A stretch of DNA of 64,000 bases from Eucalyptus grandis. Its lineage: Eukaryota; Streptophyta; Magnoliopsida; Myrtales; Myrtaceae. A program made the translations under genes and the position numbers. Where the stretch lies: assembly GCF_016545825.1 (NCBI RefSeq), contig NC_052622.1, positions 8,065,001 to 8,129,000 on the forward strand, in the 5' to 3' direction. Below are positions 34,160 to 46,774 of the stretch, in pieces (the first letter of the stretch is position 1; every line of letters begins with the position of its first letter). The notes under the pieces are model-generated. The model saw only the letters and a list, made by a program, of their open reading frames with translations. It made no database searches and was not told the DNA's origin.

Positions 34160-35237
34160 TGTTAAAGATATTTAGGAAATCTACTTGATTATGAATATTT
34201 CTTAGGATTATGTGATATCTCTTTTGATTGTATATATCTTGATTGATATATGTTATCTTTGATAGTCTCTCATAAAACATATAAATAGGCTATAATACCC
34301 TTTATTATGACATATCGAATCATATAGAAATTCATCAAATCTATCTTCCGTATTATTATTCTCAACTTGGTATCAGAGTCTCATTTCCTAAGTCAACTTG
34401 GTGCACTCAGTGCACCTCACACACCTAGAAATTTCTTTATGCTTTATACCCAATGCACCCCTAATAAAACAAATCCATCCCGCCCTCGACAATGTTCACC
34501 AAAATGCCCCAATTCTCATCCGAGTAGGCACCATGGTGGTTGTGTTATGATGTTTGTAATGCGTTGCCAAGTCGAGCTTTTTTTTTATTTTTTATTTTTT
34601 TCTGTAGAGGCATTTTTCAATGCCAGAAAGATGTGTCTTTGCACAATAACTTTTTGCTTATCAAAGCTTGGCTTATTCCACTTGCTGTAACCATGCCATT
34701 TGCATTGGCCACGTTTAAGTTACCATCTTGATAGTAAAGTTAGCCACATAGGCTGCATCCCAGTAACTATTTTCCCAGCTACTTGTATAGGCCGCTTGAT
34801 GCTACGACTCTAGTTGTATAGACTACATCGCTTAGTTGTTGTTTTGCAAGCTAGCCACATCAGTGCCTTACTGTTTTCCCTTAGATTCTCACCGCTTACC
34901 ACTCTTAGACTAGCTAGATTTGGAAATTTCGCCATCAACAGCTACCGGATGCGGCCTCATCCGCTACGTCTCAACAATAGGACATTGTTTGGACTTGCAT
35001 TCAAACTCAAGTTGACATCTTCAATATGCCTTGAGATATTTAGGAAGTCTACTTGATTATGAATATTTCTTAGGATTATGCGATATCTCCTTTGATTGTA
35101 CATATCTTGACTAATATATGTTACATTTGATAATCTCTCATAAAGCCTATAAATAGGTTGATGTACTCTTCATAATAATATATCAAATTATATATAGAAA
35201 TTCCTCAAATTTGTCTTCCGCATTATTATTCTCAACT
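34160..35237 (+). mobile_element. TRIM-like miniature LTR retrotransposon, complete (1078 bp)
   Basis: Two similar LTRs of about 208 and 211 bases (34160-34367 and 35027-35237) both start TG and share GATATTTAGGAA, GATTATGAATATTTCTTAGG and TTATTATTCTCAACT. A 5-base duplication GATTA flanks the element exactly (34155-34159 and 35238-35242). The primer site TGGTATCAGAG follows LTR 1 directly (34368). The 659-base interior has no gag/pol domains. A clear polypurine tract before LTR 2 is not visible. Non-autonomous, TRIM class or a deleted copia. Confidence 0.75.
34368..34378 (+). other. Primer-binding site of the TRIM-like element
   Basis: TGGTATCAGAG pairs with the 3' end of plant initiator tRNA-Met and abuts the LTR with no gap. 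It fixes the plus orientation. Confidence 0.7.
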
Positions 35238-35360
35238 GATTAAAAGAAATTACACATGTCATTCTCTAAAACCTACTTGTGTAATTAACTTTCTACACTG
35301 CTACTGTACTTGAATAAAATTCTTCTGTTGGCTTTTGATACACTAATTGATCTATAAGTA

Positions 35361-35899
35361 TAAACGTGCTATTCTATTTACTGTTTTACTCCGACAGAGG
35401 CGTCACACTATCTTGTTAATGAATTAACATTGTAATTCGTACACATAGTAACTGAAATATGAGTAATCTATAAATCATTTCATTCATTCATATTGTGCTG
35501 TGGCTGCTCTTCTCTTTACAGAATTGAAAAGAAAAAATAATCATATGAAAAGGTCTCTGTTCTTGAAGTTTGACCTAGTTCAAGAGCCCGAAATGGAAGC
35601 TACCCCTTTTTAAATGGTAAAAGTCATTATTTAGGCTTAAATTTTTTTTTTTATAAGAAATCCAAAGTTTTGGCAGCTGAGTACTTAAGCCTTTTGTCGA
35701 CAGTGTGACTGTTAAATTGTGCTCGTCGTCAGCTGAAAAGCAACGAATAAAGAAAGAATTACTGATTACTTAACGTGTTAATCATGCAAAAAATGTAGTG
35801 ATTTTATTTATTTTCAAATCCTTGTTTCAAGGATGTCACGTCCTTATATCTGAAGAAGGGCCATTAACTTAACTGAGATTATTTTATTATTTTTTGCCT

Positions 35900-35938
<39 letters not shown>

Positions 35939-38196
35939 GAGGATTAGTACCCAATTGACTATATTATTCTGAGGAATTTGATTCCTTTGAATACTCGATA
36001 CACAAAACTTTAATTGATTGGAGTTTGAATTGCTGAAATTGTGATAACAATGAAGTCAAAATGTAAAATATTGTGAGCTACTAACTATAATAACAAGAGC
36101 AGCATGAAGATTAGGTTGTGCGCATGCAGATGCAATGTGAGATAGTTGTACATTCATATATTATATATACTTTCAGTATGTTTAACTTGAAGTTTACTTT
36201 TTCGAAACACAAATCTGTGCGTTTCTTGGGGGAAGACGAAATCTAGATTTTAAAAAAGGCGAATTTGGTTTATTGTCGCCAGATTTGTCTAAGTTGGATT
36301 TATTTGATTGCTCAAATTTTGGAGAAAAAGACGAAAATTGTTTCTTTTATGTGAGAGATTATGGGCAGTTGGGAATCGTAGTGTGTCGGGATCAACTGGG
36401 AATAAATAAAAATGGATAGCTTAATGTAAAAGCATATAGTTAGTTGGATCATTAAAAGATGATATTAGGGACTTTTTGTAGAAATCTGATAAATTATAGT
36501 TGTGGATATATATATATATATATAGAGGATTTAACTCCAAATATTCTCTCCAACTTTGTAGGATCACTGTCATATTGTTTCCAATAGTACTCATCTTCAC
36601 ACTTACATTAAGATTTGACCTAAAGTTAAAGCATGAAAATGTATAATCATAAGGTAAATAAGGGATATGGAAAGATTCTTCTTATTTATGGTTCAAAGAG
36701 CCACCCCTATTCAATCGTTCATGAGACGCGGGTGGCTGTGGTGCATCAGGCGGGCGCCCAATGTTGAGGACAATAACTGGATCCTGAGGATGAAAATGAA
36801 ACTTGCAATGGAAAGCAAGGGTAGGAAAAGCGACTCAAGATCGTGTCAACTAATTAAAGATGAAACTGAATATTATTGCAATTGTGGGCTTAAAGACCAC
36901 ACTTCAATTGTGAATATCCACTTCGAAGCTTCAACCTTTCATATTGACTTTCTGATTTTCCGATTTTCCCTCAAGCCATTTGATTTTCTCATTGCTAGTT
37001 GGTGATTTCTTTTGAAAGGTTATATTCTTCTTTTTTATGTTGTGGCTATCTTCTTATGTCATATTGTGTTGCAATTGACTTTTTTTTTTTTTTTTTATGT
37101 GGCAAGAAGAACTAGTTCATCACAACAAAACATGCAAATAGCAATTGATAAGTTTCTGCGTATTAGTTTCCAAGATTAGAGCAGTTAAGTGCGGAGCTAA
37201 TGCGACCCATTTTTCGCTTTTAGCCGCAATAGTCCCTCTAGCACCGAACTATAATTTTTATCCTTTAAGTTTTCGTCTTTCCAGCGCCTTCACTATGTCT
37301 GTAGTGTGAAAAAGGACGAGAGAGAGAATGGGTGATCAATTCTCAGGAGGGCCATTTCCGGACCTAGAATTGGGAGCTGACCCTGTAACTCCCGATTCCA
37401 AAATTTTGGAATCGGGAATCAAGCTGGCCGGTTCCCGAACTGCCGATTATGGTTCCCATCCAATCTTGTTCCTGGGTTACCCGTGAACCGATAGAAGCAT
37501 GTAGATCTAACTCAGTATTGGGTTTTAAATTTTGTCTTTATAAATATTCATTTAACTGTGTTTTTAGCTTTTATCTTTGTAATAGTAAAATTAGCTTGAA
37601 AATGACACTTCATAACTTTTATACAACACTCTCTTTAGTGTCAAAACTTTTAAAGTGATCACTTAAATGTCATTCCAAAAAAAAAAATTTACTTCAATAT
37701 TTTTGCCGATTTGAATTCCTGAAAATTTAGACAATGTATAGACAATGTAATCTTTTAATATAAATAGTTTGACATGGCTCACTAGCAAAGTGAACTCAAC
37801 ATTATTTGACCTAAACGACATCCTCTAACTCATGTTCGCCCCAAATTAACAAATTGGGAACAAGTTGAGTCTCTTCTTCTAACCCTAAAATCCTGTCCAA
37901 GGATTTGGAGTAAAATTACAATATGAAACTTACATTGGAGACAAAGAGCAGAAAATGCAACTCAAGGTTGTGTTAATCAATTGAAGATGAAGGTGAATAT
38001 ATATTATTCTAATTTTGGGCTTAAAAGTCAAAGTATAAACAACACGTCAACTGCCGATATCCACTTTGAAGCTTGAACATTTTGTACCCACTTTCAGATT
38101 TTTCCGCTTTTTCCTCACGCCATTCGATTTTCGCCTTACTAGTTGGTGAATTCTTTTGGAAAGTTATGTTCTCTTCAATTTTGTGGGTATCTTCTT
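35361..38196. repeat. Segmental duplication, right copy (partner 1-2513)
   Basis: It starts TAAACGTGCTATTC exactly as the window does, 119 bases after the TRIM-like element, and follows the partner to GGGTATCTTCTT at 38196. There the chromovirus LTR begins. It has a longer TA run (35903-35936) and keeps ~240 bases (36520-36770) that the partner lost. It includes repeat units at 36798 and 37925. Confidence 0.85.
36685..36797 (+). pseudogene. Ankyrin exon 1 relic fused to the tandem-repeat unit
   Basis: Frame pieces TPIQSFM and CIRRAPNVEDNNWILRMKMK resemble gene C exon 1 (IRHARDLPDVDDKNWILRMKNN). AACTGGATCCTGAGGATGAA is identical to 53193-53212 in gene C. The match ends inside the next unit of the noncoding repeat. 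The left duplication copy keeps only AACTGGATCCTGAGGATGAA at 1091, directly after a TA run. Confidence 0.55.
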
Positions 38197-41100
38197 TGTG
38201 ACATCCAGAATTTTCAGTATTGTTTTCTATTAAATTAATCGGGCATTTCATTGACGTGTCTATAGGGTTGTTCTCGAGCTGATCACTCGAGATAACTAGA
38301 CTAAATATGCCATTAAAGAATATTAAGGCAATAGACTTGAGAATTCGACCCAGGAAACGGCCGACCGTGTTCATCTTTAGAGGTCATTACTTGCACAAAG
38401 AAAGATCGAATTGAGATCGAGATAGGTTGGTTCGGCGAGATGTGTGGCGATCGTGGGTGACTCCACTAAATTGGAAAATTCTCGTCGACCGGCACTAATT
38501 TGATTTTCCGTCGTTTTGGTACCCCGTGTTGGTAATCGAGCCCTCGAGATTTTCACGACACTTGAGAGTCGCCAATGTGTCGAGTGGGTTCATTGTGGCT
38601 CGAAGAAAATCGACCACGAGTCAATTGCCCTAAAAAGTTCTGAAAACTACCCGGTAGTCTAGGTCACACTAAAAGCACGCCGGAGTGAAATTAACCGTCG
38701 ATTTGAGCCAGATTTCAGAAATCGAAAGTTCAGTGATGTCACAAGCTATTTTAGGAACGTCAATTCGGTCTCGAAGATTTTTCTAAGTCCCGAGATTTTT
38801 ACGGAAATTGGGTTCGGACGTCGTGGAAGTTTGGCCGAAGTTCGGATTGGCTAAATTAATGGGAAATTTGACTTTCGGGTTGAGCCGTTGTGTGTCGGGA
38901 ATTATAGAAAATCATTTGGGATTTTTCTACGTCAAAATGGACTTCATTTGGAGAATGGTTGTGCGAGTTGCCCATCTCTCCCAAATTCTCGTGTACCCCC
39001 ACCTGGCCCACAACCTTTCGACCACCTTGGCCTAGAAAGGTGTTTTGATGACTATCACGCCAAAGATTAATATCACACTAAGAATGGGCTTTTAGGAAGA
39101 TATTTTCGCTAAATATCCAAGAAGTGGGCCAACTCTTCCTCATCCATTCCTCTCTATCTTCGCACGTCTCCCTCAGCCAGTGCTCACAGCATTCGTCGAC
39201 CTCTCCTACTGCTGCTTTTGTCTTGCTTTCATTTTCATCCGAAGAGGCACCGCCTGCAATTCCTCGATCGTTTGCTGCTTCTTCCGTCCGTCCATGATCG
39301 AAGCCGCACGTCACCGAGCCATCTTCCTCGCGTCTTCAGCCCATCTCAGCCGTGCGATTGGTCAACTGCAGCGCTCATTGAAGACCATCAAAGCTGCCTT
39401 CTTCCGTTCGCTTTTCTAGCAGCGTGTTTTCGGCCCATGTTCCACGAAGCTACTCCCTCTCCGCACGTTCGCGCCACTTGTCCAAGCACCGCGGTTCTTC
39501 GGTCAACAGCAGCAAGTTTTCTCCCATTTTGTTGACCACCGAGCGAAGCCGAAGCAGCCCTGTCCGCGTGGTCTTCAGCTGTTGCTTCATGCGGCCTCGA
39601 CGTCCAGCTCCAGCATCCCTCGGTCAACACCTGCAAGAACGAAGCAGTTGGTTGACCGTTTGAAGCCACTCCTCCGTCCGCCAGCGAGGCCACGATCTAC
39701 CGAAGCTCCACCGGGTGCAGACGTCTTCAGCCACGCGTCTCCACCGAATCAAACTCACGCGGTCAACCGTTGAAGACCACAGCAAGCGCCGAAACCATTT
39801 TGTTGACTGAAGCTCCTCACCGCTTCGTGCGTCCAGCGGAGCAACGTCCGCGAGCAGCTTCCGTCGTCAATCTTCTCCAGCACGTTGGCCCAGCGAAGCC
39901 AGCAATCTCGGATCAAATTTTCAGTCTTCAAGCCCAGCGAATTTTAGTCTAGCTGGGCCCAATCACCCAGCAGCTCAGCCACTTCAGTTCAAGTTGCAGC
40001 CCAGTAATTTGAGGCCCAATTCAGCAGAATTTTATTGAGGCCCATCTCCTGCAGTCTTCAAGCCCAGTCCAATCCAAGTGAAGTAATTAGTCCAGCCCAG
40101 TTCAGCAGCCCATCAACTGAAATTGCAAGCCCAAATTCCAGCAAAGAAATTTGAAGCCCAAGTGAAGTCAGCCCAGAAATTTCAGCAGGCCCAATTCAAT
40201 TTGGGTCTGGCCCAAAAGCAAGAAACAAATCTCAGTTGGGCTGAGATTTGTTGGGCTAAGCTTAAGGCCCGGTCCAAGTACGCCGGTGTCGTCGAAAGTC
40301 CGATTTCGGCCGCCGTCGCGTCGCCGTCGCGGTGTTCCGATACCCGCTTTTGATCAAGTGAGTTTTACTCACTAATGCTTTATTAGTTTGCTAAATTCGT
40401 TTAGGGGTTGGTTAGATTTAATTAAATGCAATTAGGTGGTTAGATTAGTTTAGATCAATTAAATTAGAGACTTAATGATGCATGTTAGGTGGTTAGAAAT
40501 AGACATTAGCAAGTAGGCATGCCATGTTATTTATGGAACGAGTCTCGAAATTTTCCGGGTTCGTATCGGCTTCCAATTAGGCTATAACGGGCCAAGTTGG
40601 ATTTATTGCATTTATTTAATATTTTCCGTAATTATTTAATTATTTATTTATTTTCCTGGAAATTAGTCAGGATAGCCACGACCGAAATTTTGTGCTGATT
40701 CCAATGGTACTCTCTTTTATTTATTCGAGGATCGTATTGTGAAATTTCGGTGAAATTGGTGAATATGAGAATTTGTCCCAAAATTAGAAAATGCCGGTAC
40801 TTGAAGGGAAAGTAACCGTGTGAGGTTGTGAGTTGGATTAATTATTGCCGGAGTGGGGCCGTGATGCCACCAAGTTAAGCACATTTGCCGTGGGGCCGTG
40901 ATGCCACCAAGTTAAGAACATTTGCCCGTGGGGCCGTGATGCCACCAAGTTGAGAAAATTGCCGGGTGGGGCCGTGATGCCACCAAGTTAAGAACATTTG
41001 CCGGTGGGGCCGTGATGCCACCAAGTTGAGAAAATTGCCGGTGGGGCCGTGATGCCACCAAGTTGAGAAAATTGCCGGGTGGGGCCGTGATGCCACCAAG

Positions 41101-41841
41101 TCTAGAAAATTTGCCGAGTGGGGCCGTGATTCCACTAAAAATAAATTATGCCTATAGGGTCGTGATTCAGAGTCAAGAATGAAGAGTCGGGATGACTATG
41201 TGATATTTTGATGACATGTAATCGACTGAGTCGATTGATCGTTAAGTCGATCTGATTGATTGGATGCTATGATTGCGTATTTATTATTTGAACCGACTTG
41301 GGGAAGGAAACCGAGGCCAAGGTAAGTCCTCTAACCCATGATGTGCTTAGGCACCCCTCAAGGCGTATTTTCTTACTAATCGGGTCTTAGGGGTAGAACT
41401 CGGCGAGACGTGGTCTCATTGGTTATTGAATAACCATTTCGGGACCCCGAGGAGAAGCTAAGGAAGAGGAACCTCGAGGGAGAAAGACTTTTGAAGGAGA
41501 AGAAGATCTAGAGAGGATCTTGAATATAACCCGGATGTGGATTGAGATCCCATCCCTTTTGTGAACCCCGTCTTGGTATAGATAGGTGTGAGACTTTATG
41601 CTGTAAATAGTATTGTAAATATACTATGAGTGGTGCTGTTAATGAAAGTGTGGTTGTGAATTTCAATATGAAAAATATGGCCTCGCTTCCTATCCCATTG
41701 TTTTATTGTCTCGGGGATTTATAATCGCTTCCGCATGTGCTTAATAAAATAAAGGGTCGGCGATACATAGTCCTGGGATATCGCATTATAAAATCGACCA
41801 AGTAGAAGGATGTGCGCGAGTCCGAGGATCGGGGCGTGACA
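38197..41841 (+). repeat. 5' LTR of the chromovirus (3645 bp)
   Basis: It begins TGTGACATCCAGAATTTTC and ends GGGGCGTGACA, so it has TG...CA ends. It contains a GC-rich, CAGCCCAG-rich stretch (39.1-40.3 kb) and a minisatellite (40853-41155). Open frames of 60-105 codons on both strands here have no domains and recur in the other LTR with frame changes. I treat them as noncoding. Confidence 0.85.
40853..41155 (+). repeat. Minisatellite inside the 5' LTR, eight units of 37-39 bp
   Basis: GTGGGGCCGTGATGCCACCA recurs at 40853, 40890, 40928, 40966, 41004, 41041, 41079 and, degenerate, 41118. Units alternate AAGTTAAGAACATTTGCC and AAGTTGAGAAAATTGCC endings, suggesting a two-unit higher-order period. 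A minus-strand open frame of 86 codons (40875-41135) is a by-product of the period. Confidence 0.85.
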
Positions 41842-41852
41842 TTCCCTTTTTG

Positions 41853-41864
41853 TGGTATCAGAGC
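41853..41864 (+). other. Primer-binding site of the chromovirus
   Basis: TGGTATCAGAGC, complementary to the 3' end of initiator tRNA-Met, lies 11 bases after the LTR end. In the second internal region the same site is altered (TGGTATCGTGAGC, 50410). Confidence 0.85.
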
Positions 41865-42045
41865 GAAGGTTAAGATTGGAGTGATAAGGAGCGTTGACCA
41901 TGGGATAGTTAATAGGAAAGGCCTTTAAATTCATGCTGTTGCATGTCTGTGTTAGCTGAGTGCTAAAATTGTTTGTTATTTGAATCGCTCCGCTTCTAAT
42001 TCAGTGTTGAATTGGAAGTAGGTGTCAGTTCTTTAAAGCGACACT

Positions 42046-43290
42046 ATGAGCGATCAGGAGCCGAGGACTCCCGCAAAGAGGGCCAAGAGGGGCCGTGACT
42101 CGGCGGAGCGCCGACTAGAGTCGGTACCCGAGGAGGCCGTGGTCGAGCGCCGCTGCACAAAGCTAGCGCGAGTGGAATGATTCCACCGGTTGTAGAGGCT
42201 AGAGTAGCACCACCTCCCGTTGGTCTTTGCCGGGGTAGCGCCCCTGGGTGAGCAAGGGACTGTCGGAATAAACCAGCTCTAGATGCTATGCGGGAGATAA
42301 TGGGGCAACAGGGCCGAGATCGATCGCGCTTTACTGCCGGGCCGGAGCCGCCGCCACGCCGCCGCAATGCTGCCGTTACTGCCGCATTGTACCTGTCGCC
42401 GCACCGCCGCACTCAGGCCGAAGGTCCACCCGAATAGTGGTCGGGAATGGACCACCCATCGCTTGGTAGAACAATTTACGAAGTTGAATCCGCCTCGCCA
42501 CGGGATCGGAGACCCCCGAAGCCGCGCTTCATGGATCAAGAAATTGGAGAAAGCTTTCAGACCGCTAATGTGCAATGAGACCGAAAGGTACTACTTGCAA
42601 CTTACCAGCTGGATGGAGTTGCGGATACTTGGTGGAAGACAACCCGAGAAACCATATTCCCGGAAGGCGTTGTTCCAGAGTGGAACACCTTTCGAGAAGC
42701 TTTTAATGTTAAATATTTCTCGAAACGCAAAGAGGTGAAGATGGCGAAATTCCAACGTCTTCGCCAGGTTCCTAACTCGTCGATCAATATGAGGCGAAGT
42801 TCGCCGAACTTTCGCAATATGCTCCCGACCAATTGCGAATCCAAGAACCGAGCGAGGAGGTTTAGAGAAGGATTCAAGCCGACTTAAGAAGTACATTGGT
42901 TTCCCGAACCCGAGAACTTACAATGACCTTTATGAGAGAGCCCAGGATGATCGAGAGAGATCGTAATGAGAGAGCCGCCTCATCTGGGTCACGGTTTAAT
43001 TCCAGCAGAGATGTAATACGACATGGAAAGAGGCCCATGGTTGGAGGAAGATTCCAGATTCCACCCAATAGAAAGAGTGGAATTAGCAAGTTTGGGCCTA
43101 ACCAGAATGGAGTATGTCGCTGGTGTGGAAGGCGACACGGATCTGCCCCATGCCAATCTAGGCCGGGCACTTGTTTTGAGTGTGGCCACCGGGTCACATG
43201 GCCGGAATTGTCCGAAAGGATGAGAGGACAACCACAATTACCGCCGCCACCACCGAGAGGGGACGGAGATAAGAGGGTATGCCCCTCGAA
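42046..43290 (+). pseudogene. gag region of the chromovirus, frameshifted
   Basis: The likely start is ATG at 42046 (MSDQEPRTPAKRAKRGRDS), basic and disordered as usual. The capsid-type gag domain is around 42560-42880, with pieces such as LDGVADTWW, WNTFREAFN and MAKFQRLRQ spread over different frames. The zinc knuckle near 43170 begins CFECG and continues in other frames through GH and C. Two single bases appear to be missing in it. Open frames at 42367-42738 and 42896-43471 are the longest surviving pieces. Confidence 0.7.
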
Positions 43291-43379
43291 TGTGCCGCAA
43301 GGAGGACAACGAGACCTCCAACTCAAGGCACTTTGTATGCAATACACAAGGTCAAGCGAAGGCGCTAACGTGATAACAG

Positions 43380-46300
43380 GTATGGTTTCGCTCAACGACC
43401 AACCCGCTATGCTTTGTTTGATCCGGGGAGCAACTCACTCATTTATTGCTTTGAACAATATGTTAAGTTGATAGGAGTCAGTCCTCTATTATTGGAGTCG
43501 GCAATGTGCATATCTACACCCTTGAAAGATAAAGTTATTACTGCTTTGGGTTGTTTGGGGGTGCAAGTTAGTGATTGGTGAGCGAGAGGGGAAAATAGAT
43601 CTTTTAGTCCTAGCCATGTATGACTTTGATTTAATAATTGGCATGGACTGGCTCACCAAGAAAAGAGCTAAAATGGACTGTTATCGTAAAACGATTCAGT
43701 TTGACCCGATAGAAAGTGAGAGCTTCGAGTTTGTAGGAAGTCGGGGAGGACCCTCGATTGTCCTAATCTCGTCGCAAGAGACAACTCGCTCCTCCTGACG
43801 AGGGTTGTCAAGGTTACTCGGCAACCGTCGTAGATACGACGGTTGAGGAGCTGAAAGTGGAAGACATTCCGAGTTCAAGAATTTCCAGATGTTTTCCCAA
43901 AGGAATTGCCAGTCTACCGCCGAAGAGAGATTGAATTTGTGATTGAACTAGCACCGGGGGGACAACCGATCTCAAAGGCACCGTACGTAATGGCATTGAC
44001 GGGGTGAAAGAATTGAAAGTACGTATGCAGGAATTATTAGACAAAGGATTTATTCGTCCTAGCGCATCACCTTGGGGAGCGCCGGTTTTGTTTGTAAAGA
44101 AGAAAGATGGTTCATCATGCGGTTGTGCATTGATTATAGACAACTCAACCAAGTGACCATTAAGAATAAGTATCCACTCCCAAGGATTGATGATCCGTTC
44201 GATCGCTACAAGGAGCATCAATATTCTCGAAGATTGATTTGAGAACGGGATATCATCACCGAGAATTAAGAAAGAGGATATTCCTAAGTCAGCATTTCGT
44301 ACTCGGTATGGTCACTATGAGTTCACAAAGGATGCCATTCGGGTTGACGAATGCTCCACCGCCTTCATGGATATGATGAATCGAATATTCAAGGAATATC
44401 TAGATCAGGTTTGTGATCGTGTTCATTGATGATATCTTGGTCTATTCGAGAAGTGATGAAGAGCATGAGAATCATCCGAGATTAGTGCTCCAGGACTTTA
44501 AGGACGCATCGCTTGTATGCTAAGTTTAGCAAATGCGAGTTTTGGTTGACTCGTGTCGCGTTCTTAGGTCATGTGATTTCGGAGAAGGAATCTCCGTCGA
44601 CCCGAGCAAGATAGAAGCCGTAATCAATTGGCAGAGACCGACATCGGTGATGTAAATCGAAGTTTTCTGGGATTGGCGGAGTTATTACGACGGTTTGTAG
44701 AAGGTTTCTCGGCGTTAGCATCGCCTCTAACTAAGCTCACGAAGAAAGACGAGAGTTCATATGGACACAAGTGCGAGCGTAGTTTTCAAGAGCCGAAGGA
44801 AAAGCCGACTACCGCACCGTGCGACAATTCCATCGGGTCCTGAGGATTCGAAATCTATAGTGATGCGTCATTTAAGGGGTTGGGTTGCGTGCGATGCAAC
44901 ATGGTAGGGTTGTTGCGTACGCCTCCCGTCGCCTGAGACCTCATGAATTGAACTATCCGACGCATGACTTAGAGCTCGCGCAATTATCTTTGCCCCGAAG
45001 ATTTGGAGACATTACTTGTGCGGGGAAAAGTTTCAAATCTTCACGGACCATCAAAGTCTCAAGTATTTATTCTCTCAAAAGGAGTTGAACATGAGACAGC
45101 GCAGATGGATGGAACTGCTAAAAGACTACGACTGTGACATTTTGTATCACCCAGGAAAGGCGAACAAGGTCGCCGATGCTTTGAGTCGAAAGTCTTCAGT
45201 GGCTCATATACTGATTAAGGAGTGGAACTTAATCGAGAGAGCTCGGGATTCGGTTTTCAAATTTGAGGTAGGCCACCTCTCGAGTTTTATGGCCATCCTT
45301 AGAATTGAACCAGATGTCCAGGTCAGAATTAAACAACTTCAACCGACAGACCCAGATGTACAAAGAATTCTTCAGGAAGACGCAGAGAAAAGAAAGGCTG
45401 ATTTTCAGATTTCTGATGACGGGACACTAAGATTCCAAGGACGATTGGTTGTACCTGACGATGTAGAGCTTAGAGAAGAAATTTTATCTGAAGCACATCG
45501 TAGCGATTCTGAGATTCATCCTGGAAGCACTAAGATGTATCGAATCTGCGTCAACACTATTGGTGGTCGTGTATGAAGGCGGATATCGCCAAACATGTGG
45601 CCAAGTGTTTGACATGTCAACAAGTAAAAGCTCGGCATTGCAAGCGGGAGGACTCCTCGCAACCTCTCGCGATTCCGGAATGGAAATGGGAGCATATCAC
45701 GATGGATTTCGTGACCGGACTACCAAGGAGTCGAGAGGGAATGATTCGATCCGGTAGTAGTCGATGTTGACAAAGTCGGCTCACTTCATTGCGGTTCGAA
45801 AGGACCTCGCTTGGATAGGCACGCACCTATATGTGCGCCAAGTAGTTCGAAGGCATGGAGTGCCTACGATAACATCCGATAGAGATCCGAGATTTCTTTG
45901 CTGCTTTTTGGAAGAGCTTGCGAGTGCTCTTGGTACAAAGCTTCGATGCAAGTGACGGCATATCATCCTCGGACGGATGGCCGTCCGAGAGGACAATTCA
46001 GACCCTCGAGGACATGCCGAGAGCGTGTGTTATAGACTTCAAAGGAAGTTGGGAAGATCGGCTTCATCTGTAGAATTCGCCTACAATAACGCTATCGCCA
46101 GAGTATTCGGATGGCTCCATTTGAAGCATTGTATGGCGGAAAGGCGTGCGTAACACCCGTATGTTGGGATGAAGTCGGGAAAGAAAGATAACGCAGGCCC
46201 GGAGTTGGTTCAAGAATAGATGCCGTGATAAAGTGATCGAGACAGATTAAAGACAGCGCGCGAGCGGGCAGAAAAGTTATGCGAGATAAGCGTCGAAGGT

Positions 46301-46735
46301 CTTTGGAATTCCAAGTTGGTGATCACGTTTCGAAGGTGTCACCAATGAGGGGAACTTCGCTTTGGTAAGAAAGGCAACCGAGTCCGAGGTACGTGGTCCG
46401 TTTGAGATTCTTGAGAGAATCGACCTTAGCGTATCGTCTTGCGTTGCCGCCAAGATTGGCGCAAGTGCATGACGTCTTTCACGTGTCGATGTTGAGGAAG
46501 TATGAGTTTCGACCCGACCCACGTACTCAATTTTGAAGAATTGGACGTGGATGACCGTGTGTCATACGTTGAAAGACCGGTCCAGATTGTCCGATCGCAA
46601 AGAGCAAGTTCTGCGTACAAAGACTATTCCCTTGTCAAAGTGGTCCGGCAACACCACGGTACGATGGAGCGACATGGGAGACCGAGGAGTCAATGAGAGA
46701 GTTGTACCCCACCTTTTTGATCAAGTCTTGTAAGG
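43380..46735 (+). pseudogene. pol region of the chromovirus, frameshifted
   Basis: Protease: GATHSFIA near 43430, with the preceding LFDP split by indels. Reverse transcriptase: PYVMA at about 43985, [17 protein letters not shown] at 44422, with fragments between. RNase [12 protein letters not shown] and [16 protein letters not shown] (45040-45190), in the longest open piece, 45016-45576. Integrase: HHCC finger ending KCLTCQQVKARH at 45600-45640, the core start WEHITMDFVTGLPRS at 45688, then SDRDPRF at 45878. The C-terminal chromodomain-like tail ends around 46735 with EESMRELYPHLFDQV in mixed frames. All domains are present in canonical order, but frames change repeatedly. Confidence 0.75.
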
Positions 46736-46760
46736 TTTAAATTTCGAGGACGAAATTTTT

Positions 46761-46773
46761 ATAAGAGGAAGAG
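46761..46773 (+). other. Polypurine tract of the chromovirus
   Basis: ATAAGAGGAAGAG follows the conserved GAGGACGAAATTTTT stretch and abuts the 3' LTR, as expected for the plus-strand primer in this clade. Confidence 0.75.
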
Positions 46774-46774
46774 T

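Noticed and set aside
34367..34690. 107-codon frame inside the TRIM-like element
   Set aside because: It starts at the primer site, has no gag or pol similarity, and the element is of a noncoding class.
40875..41135. Regular 37-39-base array that could be mistaken for a CRISPR or a repetitive protein gene
   Set aside because: Units are fully tandem without unique spacers, lie inside an LTR, and recur in the second LTR. The open frame is a by-product of the period.
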